Positions 60,304 through 64,000 of a DNA stretch of 64,000 nt are shown piece by piece; within the stretch, counting starts at the first letter, position 1, and each line of letters begins with the position of its first letter. Source of the stretch: Stenotrophomonas cyclobalanopsidis (GTDB lineage Bacteria > Pseudomonadota > Gammaproteobacteria > Xanthomonadales > Xanthomonadaceae); NCBI RefSeq assembly GCF_008710035.1, contig NZ_VYKI01000006.1, positions 1 to 64,000 on the forward strand, written 5' to 3'. Position numbers and translations under genes: made by a program. A model generated the notes under the pieces. The model searched no databases. It saw only the letters and a program-made list of their open reading frames with translations, and had not been told where the DNA came from.

Positions 60304-61176
60304 ATGAACGAGCCAATCCTGCTACCGCGCGATATCGCCCACGATGCCCAGGACTGGGCCGACCTGCAACGGGCGGTTGCCCTGCTGGAAGCGCCAACGA
60401 TCACCGCGCGCATGGCCAATCTGGTCGGTACGCCGCTGGAGTTCGCGGTGAAGGCGCTGCCCAAGGCCATTTCCGGCCGCATCCACGGTGCGGTCGAGGC
60501 GGCACTGTCGAAGTCCGCGCAGGCGGCGCTGTGGAGCATGGGCAATACACCCGGCAAATCAGCCTCCACCCGCTGGCACAAGCTGGCGGCGGCGACCTCG
60601 GGCGCGGTGGGCGGTGCGTTCGGCTTCGCCGCGCTGTTCATCGAGCTGCCGGTGTCGACCACGATCATGATGCGCGCGGTGGCCGACGTGGCCCGCAGCG
60701 AGGGTTTCGACCTGGCCCACTTCAGCACCCGCCAGGCCTGCCTGGAGGTGTTCGCGCTGGGTGGCAACTCGCCGCGCGACGATGCCAGCGAAACCGGTTA
60801 CTACCTGGCCCGCGGCTTCACCACCGACGTGATGCGCCACCTGTCGGCCGAGCTGGCCGGGCGCGTGGTGACCGGTCGCGACCTGACCTTGGGCGTGGCA
60901 CCGAAGGAGGCAGGCAAGCTGCTGGCCAAGCTGGTGGAGAAGGTGGCCGCGCGCTTCGGCGTGGTGGTGACCGAGAAGTTCGCCGCGCAGGCGGTGCCAA
61001 TCGTGGGCGCCGCGGCCGGCGCCACGCTCAATACGATGTTTACCGACTACTACCAGGACATGGCACGCGGCCACTTCATCGTGCGGCGGCTGGAGCTGAA
61101 GTACGGCGAGGACGTGGTGCGCACCTGCTATGACCGGGTGGCACATGGTGCGTTGAAGATCGAGCCGACGCTGTAA
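60304..61176 (+). CDS. EcsC-family protein
   Basis: This 290-aa protein has an amphipathic central region (about 95-125, SGAVGGAFGFAALFIELPVSTT) and a second hydrophobic stretch (about 225-245, VPIVGAAAGATLNTMFTDYY), matching the EcsC family. The family is conserved in many bacteria and its function is not settled. The ATG at 60304 is the likely start; the longer ORF reads through orn in another frame. Confidence 0.75.
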   Translation: MNEPILLPRDIAHDAQDWADLQRAVALLEAPTITARMANLVGTPLEFAVKALPKAISGRIHGAVEAALSKSAQAALWSMGNTPGKSASTRWHKLAAATSGAVGGAFGFAALFIELPVSTTIMMRAVADVARSEGFDLAHFSTRQACLEVFALGGNSPRDDASETGYYLARGFTTDVMRHLSAELAGRVVTGRDLTLGVAPKEAGKLLAKLVEKVAARFGVVVTEKFAAQAVPIVGAAAGATLNTMFTDYYQDMARGHFIVRRLELKYGEDVVRTCYDRVAHGALKIEPTL

Positions 61177-61181
61177 CCGGG

Positions 61182-61269
61182 GTAGAGTCGACCGTTGGTC
61201 GACTGCATCTGGCTGGCCCATCATGAAATCCCGCGCTGCGCGCGATAGTCGACCAACGGTCGACTCTAC
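61182..61269. repeat. Inverted SMAG dimer (GTCGAC class)
   Basis: GTAGAGTCGACCGTTGGTCG at the left and GTCGACCAACGGTCGACTCTAC at the right form a long inverted pair. It lies between the EcsC-like and OYE-family genes. Confidence 0.85.
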
Positions 61270-61385
61270 CCTTGGTGCTACCCCGACCCTTGCCCCCACG
61301 GCACAACTGTTTTGCCCATCCGCGCCTGTTGCGGGCCACGGCCGATCCCCATCCTTGCGATCAGTCCCCCGCAAGAGAATGCGCC

Positions 61386-62501
61386 ATGTTGTTCACCCCC
61401 CACACCCTGGGCCCGCTGTCGCTGCCCAACCGCATCGTGATGCCGCCGATGACCCGTTCGCGGGCGTCCGCCGGTAACGTCGCCACCGCGCAGATGGCGG
61501 AGTACTACGCGCAGCGCGCCGGTGCCGGCCTGATTGTCAGCGAAGGCACCCAGATCAGCCCGCAGGGGCAGGGCTATGCCTGGACCCCGGGCATCCACAG
61601 CGAGGAACAGGTGCAGGGCTGGCGGAAAGTGACCGCTGCGGTGCATGTTGCCGGCGGCCGCATCTACGCGCAGCTGTGGCACGTCGGCCGCGTTTCCCAT
61701 GTGGCCCTTCAGTCCGATGGTGCGGCACCGGTCTCGTCTTCGGCGCTGCTGGCCGAGGGTGTGAAGGTGTTCGTCGACCCGACCGGCGCCGGCCCCGAGG
61801 CAGGCGTGGGCGAGATGATCCAGCACTCGATGCCGCGTGCGCTGGCCGAGAGCGAGATTCCGGGCATCATCGCCGACTACGCGCAGGCCACCCGCAATGC
61901 GTTGGCTGCAGGCTTTGATGGCGTGGAGCTGCATGGCGCCAATGGCTACCTGATCAACCAGTTCATCGATTCGCAGGCCAACCAGCGCACCGACGGCTAC
62001 GGTGGCGCACTGCAGAACCGCCTGCGCTTCCTGCGCGAGGTGGTGCAGGCGGTGGTGGCCGTGGCCGGGGGCGAGCGCGTCGGCGTGCGCCTGGCGCCGC
62101 TGACCACGCTGCAGGGCGCGGTGGACGACACGCCGCAGGCAACCTATCTGGCCGCGGCGCACCTGCTGGGCGAGCTGGGCGTGGGCTACCTGCACATCGC
62201 CGAGGCCGACTGGGAGGATGCGCCGCTGATGCCGGTGGCGTTCAAGCAGGCACTGCGCATGGTCTATCCGGGCACGCTGATCTACGCCGGCAAGTACACC
62301 GCCGAGCGCGCCGAGCAGGCACTGGCCGAGGGCTGGGCGGATCTGATCGGTTTCGGGCGGCCGTTCATTGCCAATCCCGACCTGCCGGAGCGGCTGCGGG
62401 TGGGCGCGGAATTGAATGCGCCGGATCGCGCGACGTATTTCGGTGGCGGTGCCGCCGGGCTCATCGATTACCCGGCGTTGGAAGAGGCCGCGGAGGCCTG
62501 A
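61386..62501 (+). CDS. Old yellow enzyme-family alkene reductase (NemA-like)
   Basis: This 371-aa FMN enzyme has a TIM barrel with LPNRIVMPPMTRSRA (about 13-27), QLWHVGRVSH (about 97-106), FDGVELHGANGYLINQF (about 176-192), RTDGYGG and the phosphate-binding IGFGRPFIANPDL. It reduces activated C=C bonds such as N-ethylmaleimide or 2-cyclohexenone and sometimes nitro-esters. The physiological substrate is unknown. Confidence 0.88.
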   Translation: MLFTPHTLGPLSLPNRIVMPPMTRSRASAGNVATAQMAEYYAQRAGAGLIVSEGTQISPQGQGYAWTPGIHSEEQVQGWRKVTAAVHVAGGRIYAQLWHVGRVSHVALQSDGAAPVSSSALLAEGVKVFVDPTGAGPEAGVGEMIQHSMPRALAESEIPGIIADYAQATRNALAAGFDGVELHGANGYLINQFIDSQANQRTDGYGGALQNRLRFLREVVQAVVAVAGGERVGVRLAPLTTLQGAVDDTPQATYLAAAHLLGELGVGYLHIAEADWEDAPLMPVAFKQALRMVYPGTLIYAGKYTAERAEQALAEGWADLIGFGRPFIANPDLPERLRVGAELNAPDRATYFGGGAAGLIDYPALEEAAEA

Positions 62502-62526
62502 CGCCGATCGGTGGTGGATGCCGGTC

Positions 62527-62596
62527 GCGCCGGGCCATGCCCGGTGAGCGCACCGCGCGGCACCAACGAACTCCGCCGGGCATGGCCCGGCGCTAC
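62527..62596. repeat. SMAG-type repeats (inverted pair)
   Basis: A partial left copy (GCGCCGGGCCATGCCCGG, about 62527-62545, no GTAG) and a full copy in the other orientation ending in CTAC (62573-62596), between converging genes. Confidence 0.7.
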
Positions 62597-62604
62597 CTCG
62601 ATAA

Positions 62605-63501
62605 TCAGGGCTTGTCGCGCACCAGCGCCTCGCCCTCGACCACGCCGCCGTCCTTGCCATGCAGGTACAGGTGCATGTCCTGCTGCGGGTAGGGGATGTT
62701 GATGCCGGCCTTGTCGTAGCCCAGCTTGATCTGTTCCAGCAGGGTGACCTTGGTGCCGAACTGGTCGGCCGACTTCGTGAAGCAGCGGATGCCCAGCTTG
62801 ATGGCGTGGTCGCCCAGCTCGTACACCACTACGTCCGGCTCGGGCGAGGGCAGGACGCGGCTGTCGGCCTTCATCAGCGCGATAGCGGTTTCACGTGCCA
62901 GCTGGATGTTGTCTTCGTAGCCGATGCCGATCACCAGTTCGACGCGGCGCGTCGGTTCGGCGGTGAGGTTGATGATCGGCGCGGCCGTGATCAGCGTGTT
63001 GGGGATGGTGGTGTGCTGGTTGTCGGCGCCGGTGATGACGGTCTGGAAGATGCGCACTTCGCGCACGGTGCCGGTCTGCCCGGCCACGGTCACTACATCG
63101 CCCACGCGGAACGGACGCAGGGTCACCAGCATCACCCCGGAGGCGATGTTGGAGAGCGAGTCCTTCAGGGCAAGCCCGACGGCCAGGCCGGCGGTGCCGA
63201 GCACGGCCAGCAGCGGGGTGATCTGCACGCCTAGCGTGCCGATGGCCAGAACCACCACGATCACCAGCGAGGCAGCGTAGACCACGTTGCGCAGGAAGCT
63301 GCCCAGCATCGGGTCCATGCCCATGCGCGAGGTGGCGCGCGGCAGCGCATTTGACAGGCGTCGTGCCACCCACATGCCGACCAGCAGCACGACGATGGCC
63401 GCCAGCAACGGGACGCCGTAGGTTTCCAGCAGGCGTTCCCAGTCGAGCGAATGGAACCAGGGCGTGGCGGCGGGAACGGAAGGGACGGCAGCGGCGATCA
63501 T
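62605..63501 (-). CDS. Small-conductance mechanosensitive channel (MscS family)
   Basis: This 298-aa protein has three membrane segments (about 25-46, 67-87, 93-118). The pore-lining TM3 reads LLAVLGTAGLAVGLALKDSLSN (shown here as AVLGTAGLAVGLALKDS), and a cytoplasmic MscS beta domain follows (PFRVGDVVTV, TVREVRIFQTVITGADN, TIPN). The length is near E. coli MscS (286 aa). It releases solutes during hypo-osmotic shock. The ATG at 63501 has GGAG upstream. Confidence 0.9.
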   Translation of the reverse strand: MIAAAVPSVPAATPWFHSLDWERLLETYGVPLLAAIVVLLVGMWVARRLSNALPRATSRMGMDPMLGSFLRNVVYAASLVIVVVLAIGTLGVQITPLLAVLGTAGLAVGLALKDSLSNIASGVMLVTLRPFRVGDVVTVAGQTGTVREVRIFQTVITGADNQHTTIPNTLITAAPIINLTAEPTRRVELVIGIGYEDNIQLARETAIALMKADSRVLPSPEPDVVVYELGDHAIKLGIRCFTKSADQFGTKVTLLEQIKLGYDKAGINIPYPQQDMHLYLHGKDGGVVEGEALVRDKP

Positions 63502-63542
63502 GCGGGCTCCTTTGCAGCAATGGTCATGGCGTATGCGGACGC

Positions 63543-63577
63543 CAGAAACAGGCACGCCCCGCAGAGGCGGGGCGTGC
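63543..63577 (-). terminator. Terminator of ppsA
   Basis: A perfect 11-bp stem GCACGCCCCGC / GCGGGGCGTGC with a 4-nt loop is followed on the minus strand by TGTTTCTGG, a weak T-tract. It lies about 75 bp past the ppsA stop. Confidence 0.7.
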
Positions 63578-63650
63578 ATGCAACTGCAGTATGGGCGGAC
63601 GCCAATGAAAGCGACGTCAGCCCATCAAGGCATCAGCGGCTGCTTTCCAA

Positions 63651-64000
<350 letters not shown>

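Overview
The window is a GC-rich gammaproteobacterial chromosome segment that I attribute to Stenotrophomonas, most likely the S. maltophilia complex. The basis is high GC with strong third-position bias, many GTAG-headed palindromic repeats of the SMAG type, and a Xanthomonadales-type VirB/VirD4 bacteria-killing type IV secretion system (X-T4SS) whose gene order matches my memory of the Xanthomonas/Stenotrophomonas loci. No database was consulted.

Layout. 1-14.1 kb is core chromosome: a tandem SMAG array, a membrane-anchored Mrr-like protein, PHA granule genes, an FHA protein, the serC-pheA-aroA operon, two TonB-like genes, serS, an SH3-like protein, an azoreductase with a divergent LysR regulator, a DUF4241-like protein and tRNA-Ser(UGA). 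Immediately 3' of the tRNA, 14.1-17.9 kb is an AT-richer accessory insert: about 1.3 kb of decayed DNA, a ParB-like/HEPN-like gene paired with a Dam-type adenine methylase, and the 3' stub of a GNAT gene. 17.9-22.2 kb holds a HelD-like helicase, an AcuI/YhdH reductase and a divergent HxlR regulator. 22.2-25.9 kb holds a structured intergenic region, a hypothetical gene, a lipoprotein immunity-like gene, an X-T4SS effector broken by a frameshift, and a small exported protein. 26-34.8 kb holds a GAF histidine kinase, a GAF-GGDEF-EAL protein, a chemoreceptor, a catalytically degenerate SRAP homologue with two small genes upstream, and an MFS transporter.

35.1-48.3 kb is the complete X-T4SS: virD4, virB7, B8, B9, B10, B11, B1, B2, B3, B4, B5, B6. 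It is followed by a striking array of seven DUF4189 genes (two broken) plus one further remnant, interrupted by one unrelated exported protein. Next come two effector modules: an XAC2610-like inhibitor with a GH19 hydrolase effector on the plus strand, and a lipoprotein with a class 3 lipase effector on the minus strand. All three effectors end in a Gln-rich XVIPCD-type secretion domain. 57.9-64 kb returns to core genes: two GNATs, tadA, orn, an EcsC-like gene, an OYE-family reductase, an MscS-like channel and the 3' end of ppsA.

Working model: VirD4 recruits XVIPCD-tagged toxins, the VirB channel injects them into rival bacteria, and periplasmic or lipoprotein inhibitors protect the producer. 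The DUF4189 array is probably part of this exported-protein economy, but its role is unknown. The least explained items are the DUF4189 array, the ParB-like/Dam pair, the dead SRAP homologue, and the loop-complementary hairpins at 22.47-22.62 kb.
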